This document shows, piece by piece, positions 1 to 7,819 of a DNA stretch of 64,000 nucleotides. Under the pieces are notes generated by a model. The model searched no databases. It saw only the letters and a program-made list of their open reading frames with translations, and had not been told where the DNA came from. The translations under genes were made by a program, and so were the position numbers. The stretch is from Flavobacterium faecale (GTDB lineage Bacteria; Bacteroidota; Bacteroidia; Flavobacteriales; Flavobacteriaceae): positions 1,550,001 through 1,614,000 of the forward strand of contig NZ_CP020918.1 of the NCBI RefSeq assembly GCF_003076455.1, given 5' to 3'. Position 1 is the stretch's first letter, and the number at the start of each line of letters is the position of its first letter.

Positions 1-24
1 AAGTGCTACGAATACATTTTTCAT
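1..24 (-). CDS. 5' end of a minus-strand gene running off the left edge
   Basis: Only eight codons are visible, reading MKNVFVAL from an ATG at 22-24 on the minus strand. The Met-Lys start followed by hydrophobic residues would suit a signal peptide or a short cytoplasmic N-terminus. A good promoter-like sequence lies about 50 bases upstream, which is the main reason for calling it a gene. The product cannot be named. Confidence 0.4.
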
Positions 25-77
25 ACTCTTTTGGTTAAAGGTTAGTTTTAAAACAAGCTACTGGTTGTGTAGCAAGA

Positions 78-108
78 CAAAACTATAGCCAACCGCATTT
101 GTAATCAA
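78..108 (-). promoter_or_regulatory. Bacteroidota-type promoter for the gene leaving the left edge
   Basis: On the minus strand a TAGTTTTG box (complement of 78-85) fits the TAnnTTTG -7 consensus. A TTG lies 20 bases upstream, within the usual spacing of the -33 element. Confidence 0.4.
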
Positions 109-360
109 GCACAATTGAAGCAAGTCTAGCATCATTTGAAGCATTTGATAAGGCTTTTAAACAAGAAAATAATTACTGGTAAGAAACGACCTTGGTTAGT
201 GAAATTTTTGACGGAGCAAAAATCGAAAAAGAAGTTGCCGTACTTAGTGTCTTTTATTATTATCGAAAGAAAAAAAGGCGGTTTGAATTTAATTTTCGAA
301 TGATCCTATAGGAATACTATTTGTCTTGCAATAAGCAATTCGTTTTATGATATTTGTAGC
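109..360. other. Intergenic stretch, no gene recognised
   Basis: This stretch separates the two divergent genes. A short open frame with amino-acid-like composition runs at about 111-315 but has an internal stop near 180, so at best it is decayed coding sequence. A small dyad (ATCCTATAGGAAT, about 303-315) sits just before the Crp/Fnr gene and could be an operator, but nothing supports that further. Confidence 0.3.
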
Positions 361-939
361 ATGCAAGCATCAATAACGAATCATGTCAAAAAACATATAA
401 ATCCAACAGATGATGAGGTAGCAGAATTTTGTGCGAAGTTAAAGGAACGCCATATTACTAAGGGCACTTTTTTGCTTAAACCAGGGCATCCCGTCAAAGA
501 ACAATATTTTGTAATCAAAGGCTGTTTGAAGGCGTACTATATGGATGCCAAAGGGAATAAACATATTTTGCAGTTTGCAGTCGAAAACTGGTGGATTGGA
601 GATTTTGAAGCTTTTTATAAACAAGAGGTTTCTACTATTTATATTGAGGCGATTGAAGAGGCCAAATTATGGGCATTAGACACTGAAAGTTTAGAAGAAG
701 TCTTAGCGCAAGCACCCATTTTTGAGCGCTATTTCAGAATCTTAGTTACCGAAGCTTTTATTTCGCAGCGAAAACGAATCTTATCCAGTCAAGAAAAAAA
801 CACCTTAGAACGCTATGTTGATTTTTGTGCATCCTATGCAACCATAGAAAACAGAGTAGCCAACTACGATATAGCTAATTATCTTGGTGTCTCAGCCGAG
901 AATCTCAGCCGAGCTAGACAAAAGTTAAAGAAGTCCTAA
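361..939 (+). CDS. Crp/Fnr-family transcriptional regulator
   Basis: A 192-residue protein with the Crp/Fnr layout: a cyclic-nucleotide-binding-type beta-roll at about residues 20-125 and a short C-terminal winged helix ending in DIANYLGVSAENLSRARQ, a typical recognition helix. No cysteine cluster like that of Fnr is visible, so an oxygen-sensing Fe-S form is unlikely. Regulators of this subgroup in Bacteroidota often act on one neighbouring gene. The Old Yellow Enzyme gene 75 bases downstream on the same strand is the obvious candidate target, which is inference. The start is the first ATG of the frame. The sensed ligand is unknown. Confidence 0.85.
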   Translation: MQASITNHVKKHINPTDDEVAEFCAKLKERHITKGTFLLKPGHPVKEQYFVIKGCLKAYYMDAKGNKHILQFAVENWWIGDFEAFYKQEVSTIYIEAIEEAKLWALDTESLEEVLAQAPIFERYFRILVTEAFISQRKRILSSQEKNTLERYVDFCASYATIENRVANYDIANYLGVSAENLSRARQKLKKS

Positions 940-975
940 TTGACTTAGGTCAATTAAATTTGAGTATGCTTGCTC

Positions 976-983
976 TAATTTTG
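976..983 (+). promoter_or_regulatory. -7 box TAATTTTG for the alkene reductase gene
   Basis: TAATTTTG matches TAnnTTTG and lies 31 bases before the ATG at 1015, so the reductase gene probably has its own promoter separate from the regulator gene. No clear -33 TTG was identified. Confidence 0.45.
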
Positions 984-1014
984 TAGTACTAATAAATCAC
1001 AAAATAAAGACAAT

Positions 1015-2109
1015 ATGAGCACACAAAATATATTGAAACCATACGAAAGCACAAATCTAACGCTTAACAATAGAGTCGTAATGGCGCCTATGACACGTGG
1101 TAGAGCGACAAGCGAAGGTAATGTAGCCACTACCGAACTAGAAGGATTGTATTATGAACAACGCGCTACGGCAGGATTGTTAATCACAGAAGGTTCTCAA
1201 GTATCTGCACAAGCAGTAGGTTATGTAAACACACCGGGGATCTACACAGATGCACAGGTAGAAGGTTGGAAAAAAGTAACCAAACGTGTCCATGACAAGG
1301 GTGGTAAAATCTTCATTCAATTATGGCATGTAGGACGTATGTCGCATCCTGATTTTCATAACGGAGAATTGCCAGTTTCGGCTTCTGCAATCAATCCAAA
1401 CGCACAATCGTATACCTACGAAGGTTTCAAAGATACTGTGACGCCAAGAGAATTATCAATCGAAGACATTAAGGCAGTAGTCAAAGATTTTCAAACTGCA
1501 GGAGCAAACGCAATGAAAGCTGGTTTTGATGGTGTCGAAATTCACTCTTCAAACGGGTATTTGTTTCAACAATTCTTCAACGGATGTTCTAACACTAGAA
1601 CAGATGAGTATGGAGGAAGTTATGAAAACAGAGCGCGTTTCTTTTTTGAAGTTTTAGATGCTTTGAAAACAGTTGTACCTCAAGAAAAAATTGGAGCACG
1701 TTTCAATCCATCATGTCACGATATGTTTGGAATGGAAGTGGACAAAGATACTATTCCAACTTTTGAATATATCATCAATAAACTAAATGATTATGATTTG
1801 GCCTATGTGCATTTATCAGAACCATTTACAGATGTTTCGAAAGTACCTTTTGCAGTAACTGAAATCGCAAAACATTTCCGTCCATTGTACAAAGGAACTT
1901 TGATGATTAACGCAGGATTTGATCAAGAAAAAGGAAATAAAGTAATCGAAGAAGGAAATGCTGATTTGGTAGCTTACGGAAAACCATTCATTTCAAACCC
2001 AGATCTTGTAGCTCGTTTTGAAACAAATGCAGCTTTAGCAACTTGGGACGAAAGTACCTTTTACACAGGAGGAGCACAAGGATATACTGATTATCCAACA
2101 ATGGGATAA
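1015..2109 (+). CDS. Alkene reductase, Old Yellow Enzyme family
   Basis: A 364-residue FMN-dependent TIM-barrel oxidoreductase of the NemA/OYE class, which reduces activated C=C bonds (enones, maleimides, some nitro compounds) with NAD(P)H. Visible family marks are the N-terminal RVVMAPMTRGRA, the QLWHVGRMSHP strand, the substrate-binding pair His177 and Asn180 in HSSNGYLFQQFFN, and TDEYGGSYENRARF. Length and ends fit the family and no signal peptide is present. The neighbouring Crp/Fnr gene suggests induction by electrophiles or redox stress, but the natural substrate cannot be told from sequence. Confidence 0.92.
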   Translation: MSTQNILKPYESTNLTLNNRVVMAPMTRGRATSEGNVATTELEGLYYEQRATAGLLITEGSQVSAQAVGYVNTPGIYTDAQVEGWKKVTKRVHDKGGKIFIQLWHVGRMSHPDFHNGELPVSASAINPNAQSYTYEGFKDTVTPRELSIEDIKAVVKDFQTAGANAMKAGFDGVEIHSSNGYLFQQFFNGCSNTRTDEYGGSYENRARFFFEVLDALKTVVPQEKIGARFNPSCHDMFGMEVDKDTIPTFEYIINKLNDYDLAYVHLSEPFTDVSKVPFAVTEIAKHFRPLYKGTLMINAGFDQEKGNKVIEEGNADLVAYGKPFISNPDLVARFETNAALATWDESTFYTGGAQGYTDYPTMG

Positions 2110-2150
2110 TTTACAAAAATAAGCTACGGCCAAAAGCAATAGTATAACAG

Positions 2151-2210
2151 CGATGCTAAGACGAACAAAAATGACCCTGGAGTCAGTTGTTTGCCTTAGC
2201 ATCGTTTTTT
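2151..2210. terminator. Hairpin between convergent genes
   Basis: CGATGCTAAG (2151-2160) is complementary to CTTAGCATCG (2195-2204), followed by a T run on the plus strand. The 34-base loop is long for an intrinsic terminator. The position between the convergent reductase and Sel1/LprI genes fits a termination role. Confidence 0.5.
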
Positions 2211-2273
2211 GTTTCTATTTTAAAGTTAGGTACTTCAATGTTACCTGCAATTTTAGCTTGAACGAAAATTAAA

Positions 2274-3512
2274 CTATTCTTGAAACGTGCCTATTTGATT
2301 GATTTCTTTGGTTCGAATGGCAGTTAACCAGTTTTTCCAAACGGCTTCACTTATTGAAGGAGCTATTTGGTGAAAAAGTATCGCTGAGGTATCTCGGTAT
2401 TTGATCCACAATCGCTGTACCGAACGCAATCCATCAGCATCTACCGCTGCGTTAAAATCGGTTATTGGTTTTTTCTTTAATCGAATGATAACCCGTTTGT
2501 AGGTTTCATTAAGTTTTCGGTCAGCGTCTTTATGATTGAAAAGGGAGTCAGGTTGAATGCCTTTATTTATTTTTTCAACCAAATCCAAATAGTCATTCTT
2601 TTGTTCCATTATTGACCATCTAGTCCAAGCAGCGTATCCCGAACCACCATGTAACTCTTCTTTCCACGCTTTTTCTTCAATAAATTTTTCGGTAACAGTG
2701 AAGGTAGGTAGTAATAAATCACCAGCATTGTGCTGCAATATAGCCGTAAGCTTTTCAATTCGAATACTATACTCTTTTTTGGCTAGCTTCTCTGCTTTTG
2801 CTGAGCAGTAAGATAATCCACTGCCGCTGCTTACATAATCACAAATATTAAATAGGAAGGGCTTGTTGGTCTTCCAGTTTTTATAAATAGAATCTACTGC
2901 AAACTCCAATTCAGCAGGTACAAAGCTTCCTCGGCTCACTAGTTGTAAAACCAGTTTTGTATTAGGCTTGCCAAATCGTCCGTTGCGAGAGGCTTCTTCC
3001 GCCAATTCCCAAATACTATATGGACCATTCAGTTCGCTATCTTTAATATTGTATTGTTCAATAAATTTTTTTGCATCAAAAGGTCCTGCTTCGACACACT
3101 TTTTCACCGTTGAGACATACCCTTTTTCATTAAAAATAGCTATTGACGGATTTTGAGCTTTTGCTTGATTATATATTTCGAGTGCTCGTTCTGGATTTGC
3201 TAGCGTTAGGCTGTTGGCACGAAACAAAAGAGCCTCAAACATTGCTCCAACAGCTTCCTGATGTCCCATTTTGGCCGCTTCCGAGTAATGGAAAATACGT
3301 TCCTCATCTGTCACTACATACTTATATGCGAGCGCATAATGTGCGTCAGGGTTATTCATATCTGCAGCGGTTGCATATAATTCTTTTGCTTTGTCTTTGT
3401 TCCCTGTAGCATACGCTGTGTTGGCCATTTTTACATAACTCTCGCTTGTTTGACTCAGAACGGCATTCGAAATCATAAGTAACACTAGAAGAAAAATTTG
3501 TAGTTTATTCAT
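2274..3512 (-). CDS. Secreted Sel1-repeat protein with LprI-like (DUF1311) C-terminus
   Basis: A 412-residue protein with a signal peptide at residues 1-20 (cleavage near VLSQ). Residues about 25-130 hold Sel1/TPR-like helical repeats (for example DKAKELYATAADMNNPDAHY). The C-terminal third has the LprI/DUF1311 pattern: LNETYKRVI, then about 20 residues later LRSVQRLWIKYRD. Two cysteines in NICDYVSSGSGLSYC probably form a disulfide. Sel1 repeats bind proteins and LprI-type domains are periplasmic lysozyme-inhibitor-like modules, so a cell-envelope role is likely. The exact function is unknown. It is separate from the minus-strand genes further right. Confidence 0.7.
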   Translation of the reverse strand: MNKLQIFLLVLLMISNAVLSQTSESYVKMANTAYATGNKDKAKELYATAADMNNPDAHYALAYKYVVTDEERIFHYSEAAKMGHQEAVGAMFEALLFRANSLTLANPERALEIYNQAKAQNPSIAIFNEKGYVSTVKKCVEAGPFDAKKFIEQYNIKDSELNGPYSIWELAEEASRNGRFGKPNTKLVLQLVSRGSFVPAELEFAVDSIYKNWKTNKPFLFNICDYVSSGSGLSYCSAKAEKLAKKEYSIRIEKLTAILQHNAGDLLLPTFTVTEKFIEEKAWKEELHGGSGYAAWTRWSIMEQKNDYLDLVEKINKGIQPDSLFNHKDADRKLNETYKRVIIRLKKKPITDFNAAVDADGLRSVQRLWIKYRDTSAILFHQIAPSISEAVWKNWLTAIRTKEINQIGTFQE

Positions 3513-3725
3513 TTGAGGCTATGATTTGATGGGTGGCTGTTTTTAGGTAGATTATAAAGATAAATTTCCTTTCATTGTTTTCGATTTGATGACAGTAGAG
3601 CGGTGAGGCAGTCCTGAGCGACAGCCGAAGGATTGAATCATGGTTTCATTACTGCATCTGTTTGCTATCGCTCGGGAGTTGGCTTTTCAGGTCGAATGAA
3701 AGCAAAGGTTTTAGGTGCTGTTTTT

Positions 3726-4235
3726 TTATAATATTTTTGTTTCGAAAAATTTGATGACTAAAGCAATACATAGAGCAATAATCATTAAAAGTAAATTCTT
3801 TTTTTTATTTTGAAATTTTAATAATTCCATTACTGTATTTTTCAACTTTTTAAAATCAAATAATAGTATAATTAATACTAAAACTTGGTAGAATATTGCG
3901 GAATTTAATGCTGTTACTTTATAAACAAAATCTTGAATAATTACATTTGAAAGTATAACTGTTAAAAGAATACAACCTAAAATTCTTGTTCTGTAAAATA
4001 GTAAAGTAATTCCACCAACAATTTCAAAGAGACCAATAATAATTGGATAAATTAAGGAGTATGAATAAAAACTCCACATAACCTTATGACCTTGGGATAG
4101 GTTGGTACTTGTAGAATTTGTTAAATCAGCAAATTGACTAGGCTTTGCAATTCCATATACAATCATTGAAATTGAAACAATAAAAATTATAGTCCAATAT
4201 ATTATATATTTTAATTTTTCTTTGATATTCTCCAT
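3726..4235 (-). CDS. DoxX-like integral membrane protein
   Basis: A 169-residue protein when started at the ATG at 4235 (MENIKEKL). The longer frame would start with GTG and is less likely. Four to five hydrophobic segments are visible: about residues 10-30, 55-75 (with EIVGGITLL, a DoxX-like feature), 80-100, 105-125 and 145-165. DoxX-like proteins are small membrane proteins of poorly defined role, some linked to redox or thiol stress. It is the promoter-distal member of a run of four minus-strand accessory genes. Very AT-rich coding sequence points to recent acquisition. Confidence 0.6.
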   Translation of the reverse strand: MENIKEKLKYIIYWTIIFIVSISMIVYGIAKPSQFADLTNSTSTNLSQGHKVMWSFYSYSLIYPIIIGLFEIVGGITLLFYRTRILGCILLTVILSNVIIQDFVYKVTALNSAIFYQVLVLIILLFDFKKLKNTVMELLKFQNKKKNLLLMIIALCIALVIKFFETKIL

Positions 4236-4299
4236 TTTTTTAAAATTGCACCTACGGTTTGCCACTATGTTATTGTCGGAAGTCAGAGTTAACGCTTGG

Positions 4300-4355
4300 C
4301 CGCTAAAGCTAACCTAATCTTTCTGCTAATGGCTAAATTTTTTAAGTACAAAACC
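4300..4355. repeat. Cassette-type intergenic repeat, copy 1
   Basis: The segment starting CGCTAAAGCTAACCTAATC and ending in CTAAATTTTTTAAGTACAAAA matches 6570-6623 at most positions. Both copies lie in the spacers of the minus-strand hypothetical genes. Confidence 0.65.
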
Positions 4356-4418
4356 ATCTTTAAATTCAGTCTGAAATTCAAATATCTTGTAATTGCTTTT
4401 GACAGATAGTGGCTTTAT

Positions 4419-5510
4419 TTACTTTTCGATGAGTATTAAATTTTCGTCAATATATTTTTCTATTGATTTCGGTAAAGGTTGATAATACTGATTATCGACT
4501 TTCTTCCAGTATCTTTCATTGAATTTACTTGGTTTTTTGAAAGAGAAAAAATAATCGAATTGTTTAGCTTCTAGTTCGTTTACATATTCTTTTTCCAGCA
4601 TAAAAAATTCGTGTGTCGCTTCTACTTTTTGAAATTTCTCTTTTTCTTTTCTTTTAATATTATAACTTCTGATTTCTTTATAGTAAATAATCTTTTCTGA
4701 ATTTATTTTCTGAATTTCATTACTGTCATAAATTGAATTTATTGTATAATTGTTATAGTCTGTTTCCATTCCTAAAGCTTTCATTATTTTAGGTTTTGAT
4801 TCCGAAATGATTTCTAATTGTAAGTTAACTTTATCATCTACTTTAGCAATTGTACCTTTTTCAAAACTTGTTTTTTTGTCTAAGATGGTTGTTTGAGAAT
4901 TGTTCAGCGTTTTTAAATTATATTCATCGTTTAGATTTTTAAAATTTGAAAATTCATTAAATGTAGGAACACCTGCAACCATAAAAAATAAAGTATTACT
5001 TAATTGGTGTACTGACTTATTCTCAAATGAACGATTAGAAATAATTTTCAACTTTGTTTTACCTGACTTTAATGAAATGTATATTTCAGCGATTCCATCG
5101 ATAAAATAATGTGGTCTATCTTCATTTATTTGAAGACTCCTAAAATATCCTTTTAATTTCAAATATTTATAGGTTTTGGGCTTAGTTACGACAACTTCAC
5201 TTAATTCTGTAAAAATTCTTTTTATAGATATAATTTGTGTGTTATTATATTCTTCTCTACTCAAAGAAGTTGTTATGTACAAACTATTTACAAAAGTCAG
5301 ATTAGTTGCTTTGGAAATAAGAATTTTATTTTCCAATTCTGAAGAAATTGCCCCATTGATATCAGTGATACCTATCAAATCTCCTTTTTCCGAATAAATC
5401 TCAACGAATGGGACAAACGTTTCTGCAAACGTTTCTTTTATTTTATGTTGAGAATGCATTGCGGAAATTGAAGTTAAAATCAATAGTATTAAAAATTTAT
5501 ATTTTGTCAT
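4419..5510 (-). CDS. Secreted protein with carboxypeptidase-regulatory-like domain
   Basis: A 363-residue protein with a signal peptide (residues 1-20, ending SAMHSQ). Residues about 25-115 fit the carboxypeptidase-D regulatory-like (transthyretin-like) fold common in Bacteroidota: VEIYSEKGDLIGITDINGAI, then the ELSEVVVT strand that usually links this domain to what follows. The remaining 240 residues match no domain I recognise and carry no beta-barrel receptor or sorting domain. It is probably periplasmic or outer-membrane attached. Function unknown. The AT-rich coding sequence and flanking repeats suggest it is part of the accessory array. Confidence 0.6.
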   Translation of the reverse strand: MTKYKFLILLILTSISAMHSQHKIKETFAETFVPFVEIYSEKGDLIGITDINGAISSELENKILISKATNLTFVNSLYITTSLSREEYNNTQIISIKRIFTELSEVVVTKPKTYKYLKLKGYFRSLQINEDRPHYFIDGIAEIYISLKSGKTKLKIISNRSFENKSVHQLSNTLFFMVAGVPTFNEFSNFKNLNDEYNLKTLNNSQTTILDKKTSFEKGTIAKVDDKVNLQLEIISESKPKIMKALGMETDYNNYTINSIYDSNEIQKINSEKIIYYKEIRSYNIKRKEKEKFQKVEATHEFFMLEKEYVNELEAKQFDYFFSFKKPSKFNERYWKKVDNQYYQPLPKSIEKYIDENLILIEK

Positions 5511-5584
5511 TAACTATATTTATTATTTGAATTCTCCGTTTTTTTTCGTCATTTATGTAAATCGTAGTTGGCAGATAGCCGTTT

Positions 5585-6511
5585 TTAATACGCCGTTATG
5601 AAATCTGAGTTAGTAAATTTATATTCCACCGTTCCATTTTTCGTTGCTGTAAAATTTAGTTTTAATTTAACCACTTGAAGCCCGTTTATTGTAGTTTTTT
5701 CCGTGATAGTGAAGCTGCCTTGTGTCTCGTATAAAGTCCAATCAGTTGGAATTAAAATTGTAGTTGAAAAAGATTTTGGTATTCCAATATATTTTCTGAA
5801 CTCTATTTTGTCATTTGTCATTTTGTTTGAAAAAGAATAAGTTCCTAATGGCATTTCTAATAAATTTTGTTTAATATTTTTTAATACAATATTATAACCA
5901 TTTAATGATGTTCCTTCATAGCTTACAATTGAGTTCTGCTGATCATTTTGATTTATTCTGCTGATATTTGATAATTTTATGTCATTATTCAAAGTCATAT
6001 AGTTTACAAAAGTATTACATTGACTGTTTATGAATTTTTTAATTTGGACAGTTCCCTCAATAGTGATAGTTTCATTTGGTTCCAACAAACTATGTTTCTT
6101 TTTAAAAACTTGTCCCGAAAACTTAAATTTAAGTTTTGTGTTATCTATAAATTCAAATTCAGAAATTGTTATTGTTGAAGATGGAATAAAATCAGGAGAG
6201 TAATAATCTTGACGAGAATGTCCGCTCTTGTCTACAAAATAAACCGATTTTAATGTGCCCTCTTTTGTAAGGTTCATAACTATCAAATCATCTGTAACAA
6301 AATTCTTTTTAGATGTCACTGTCACGTTTAAGTCTCTATCACAACTAAAAAACGAACTAATTTCTGAAATATCTTCTGTCGTACTCAATCCATTTATCTT
6401 TAGAGAAATTTTATTTGGACTTTCAATGATACTACTATTTTCATCCTTTATTGAATCATTAGAACAACTTATGTTTAATATAAAGATTAGTAGAATTAAT
6501 GTTTTCTTCAT
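5585..6511 (-). CDS. Hypothetical lipoprotein
   Basis: A 308-residue protein with a lipoprotein signal peptide: a hydrophobic stretch then the lipobox-like NISCSND, putting the lipidated cysteine at residue 16. The rest is mostly beta-strand-like with many Thr, Ser and Asn residues and no recognised domain. It lies 74 bases from its minus-strand neighbour and shares the low GC of this array. Probably on the periplasmic face of a membrane or the cell surface. Function unknown. Confidence 0.55.
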   Translation of the reverse strand: MKKTLILLIFILNISCSNDSIKDENSSIIESPNKISLKINGLSTTEDISEISSFFSCDRDLNVTVTSKKNFVTDDLIVMNLTKEGTLKSVYFVDKSGHSRQDYYSPDFIPSSTITISEFEFIDNTKLKFKFSGQVFKKKHSLLEPNETITIEGTVQIKKFINSQCNTFVNYMTLNNDIKLSNISRINQNDQQNSIVSYEGTSLNGYNIVLKNIKQNLLEMPLGTYSFSNKMTNDKIEFRKYIGIPKSFSTTILIPTDWTLYETQGSFTITEKTTINGLQVVKLKLNFTATKNGTVEYKFTNSDFITAY

Positions 6512-6569
6512 AATTTATTATTATATACGATTTCCCTAGAGTTTCTTCTAACTTCGGTTGGCAGTTTGT

Positions 6570-6623
6570 CGGCTAAGGCTAGCCTAATCGTTCGGTTAAT
6601 GACTAAATTTTAAGCACAAAATT
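6570..6623. repeat. Cassette-type intergenic repeat, copy 2
   Basis: The segment starting GGCTAAGGCTAGCCTAATC and ending in CTAAATTTTAAGCACAAAA is the diverged partner of 4300-4355. A shorter related motif (TTGGCAG) recurs at 5567-5573 and 6559-6564. Confidence 0.65.
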
Positions 6624-6679
6624 ATTTTCGAATTAGATCAAGCCCTATCAATTTGACATTCGACGGGTGGCAGAAGTTG

Positions 6680-7312
6680 TTATTCTTCATATTTCTTTAA
6701 AATTTCAATTACCGCTTCGGTACTGAATTTTTCAGTTTCATCTATCATATTTATTAATTCAGGTTTTGAAGATGTAATTTCTTTTAGCTTATTTTTCATA
6801 TTATTGAATGTACCAACTACAACTGTCTGATTGTTTTCGTTAACAAAATGGTTATTGACTTGAACACTTTGGTCATACGCCTGAGGATAATATTCTATGA
6901 ACCACTTAATTTTGCCGTCATAAATTACTTCCTGTAAGGATTTGAACATATTGCCACGATTTACGAAAGTTCTTAGGTTTCCTTTTAAATCCTTAAACGT
7001 CATATTTTTAACGAGCTCATATGAGATGTAGTTTTTTTTCCCTTCGTTATCTAAAATCGCAAAATATTTATTAATTGAAGTTTCGTTCAATAAAGTTTTA
7101 TCGAAAAGATTGGTTTCTCCTTTTAATTTTGTCTTAACCGATTTGTCATTTATGAATAAAATTTCAACATCCATCGTCTTTTTATCTTCAATGATAATGT
7201 TTTCGGTTGAATAATTTTCTATTGGTTTTAGTTCTTCGATTTTATTCATAACCATTACACAACTAAGAAATAAAGGCGATACTGCTAATACTAATAAATT
7301 TTTGATTTTCAT
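6680..7312 (-). CDS. Hypothetical lipoprotein
   Basis: A 210-residue protein with a lipoprotein signal peptide ending in the lipobox LFLSC (Cys18). The mature part is rich in charged residues and has no domain I recognise. It is the first gene of the four-gene minus-strand accessory run. Its ATG at 7310-7312 is the only in-frame start before the hydrophobic segment. Confidence 0.55.
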   Translation of the reverse strand: MKIKNLLVLAVSPLFLSCVMVMNKIEELKPIENYSTENIIIEDKKTMDVEILFINDKSVKTKLKGETNLFDKTLLNETSINKYFAILDNEGKKNYISYELVKNMTFKDLKGNLRTFVNRGNMFKSLQEVIYDGKIKWFIEYYPQAYDQSVQVNNHFVNENNQTVVVGTFNNMKNKLKEITSSKPELINMIDETEKFSTEAVIEILKKYEE

Positions 7313-7663
7313 TTTTCATTTTTTTGTTATAATTTCTGCTATCTTTTATTTAATCGAAACAAACCTTCGCTTACATTCACACAAAACTATGTAGCTTTAC
7401 GAATGTTTCATTTTCTCTCCAAATATATTAAAACTTTCCTACAAATAATAAACAAAAAACACTCCCGATCATACCGAAGTTTCGGAAGGCATCCTTGCGA
7501 TTGTGATAGCCAAGTCAAGAAATATAGTTTAGAGTAGTAGCGTTATAGACGAGAAACGAAATCCTTCCGTTCCCGAATTCATTTAAGTAAATTGTTAATT
7601 AATCTAAAATCATTTGGATAAATGGAAATAGTTTAAGAAATTTGGGTAAAAATTGTTAAAAAG
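7313..7663. other. Intergenic stretch with degenerate repeat
   Basis: No gene is supported. About 7460-7565 holds a G/C-richer segment (CCGAAGTTTCGG dyad and ATCCTTGCGATTG) that looks like a worn flavobacterial intergenic repeat. From 7570 on the sequence is AT-rich and should contain the promoter of the metY leader transcript, but no clean TAnnTTTG box was found. Confidence 0.35.
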
Positions 7664-7732
7664 ATGAAATCAACTTCGTTTTGCATGTGGATGACCAAAC
7701 AGAAATCGTTCTGGAGTCTTACTATTGCCTAA
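7664..7732 (+). CDS. Putative leader peptide of metY
   Basis: A 22-codon frame starting MKSTSFCMWMT and ending FWSLTIA, placed 22 bases before an intrinsic terminator that precedes metY. The run Cys-Met-Trp-Met at codons 7-10 would make translation sensitive to charged tRNA-Cys and tRNA-Met. GGAGTCTT (7713-7720) inside the frame can pair with AAGCCTCC (7755-7762) of the terminator's 5' arm at 7 of 8 positions. A ribosome stalled at the Cys/Met codons could therefore allow antitermination. This is inference from structure. The orphan leader at 9360 has the same length and a similar C-terminus. Confidence 0.5.
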   Translation: MKSTSFCMWMTKQKSFWSLTIA

Positions 7733-7753
7733 TATGAAGTATATTGATATGGC

Positions 7754-7787
7754 AAAGCCTCCCGAGAAATTGGAAGGCTTTTTTTTT
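7754..7787 (+). terminator. Attenuator terminator upstream of metY
   Basis: AAAGCCTCCC and GGAAGGCTTT form a 10-bp stem with one mismatch and an 8-base loop, followed by a run of Ts, ending 33 bases before the metY ATG. A terminator inside a 5' leader implies conditional read-through. Confidence 0.75.
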
Positions 7788-7819
7788 GAAATAGATACTA
7801 ATACACTAATAAATAAATC

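Noticed and set aside
303..325. ATCCTATAGGAAT dyad before the Crp/Fnr gene as a third Rrf2 operator
   Set aside because: It shares only a short core with the tauE and cysH sites and lacks the CTACTAA arm, so similarity could be chance.
7440..7560. Possible riboswitch upstream of metY
   Set aside because: None of the conserved SAM or cobalamin aptamer elements are present. The segment looks like a worn repeat.
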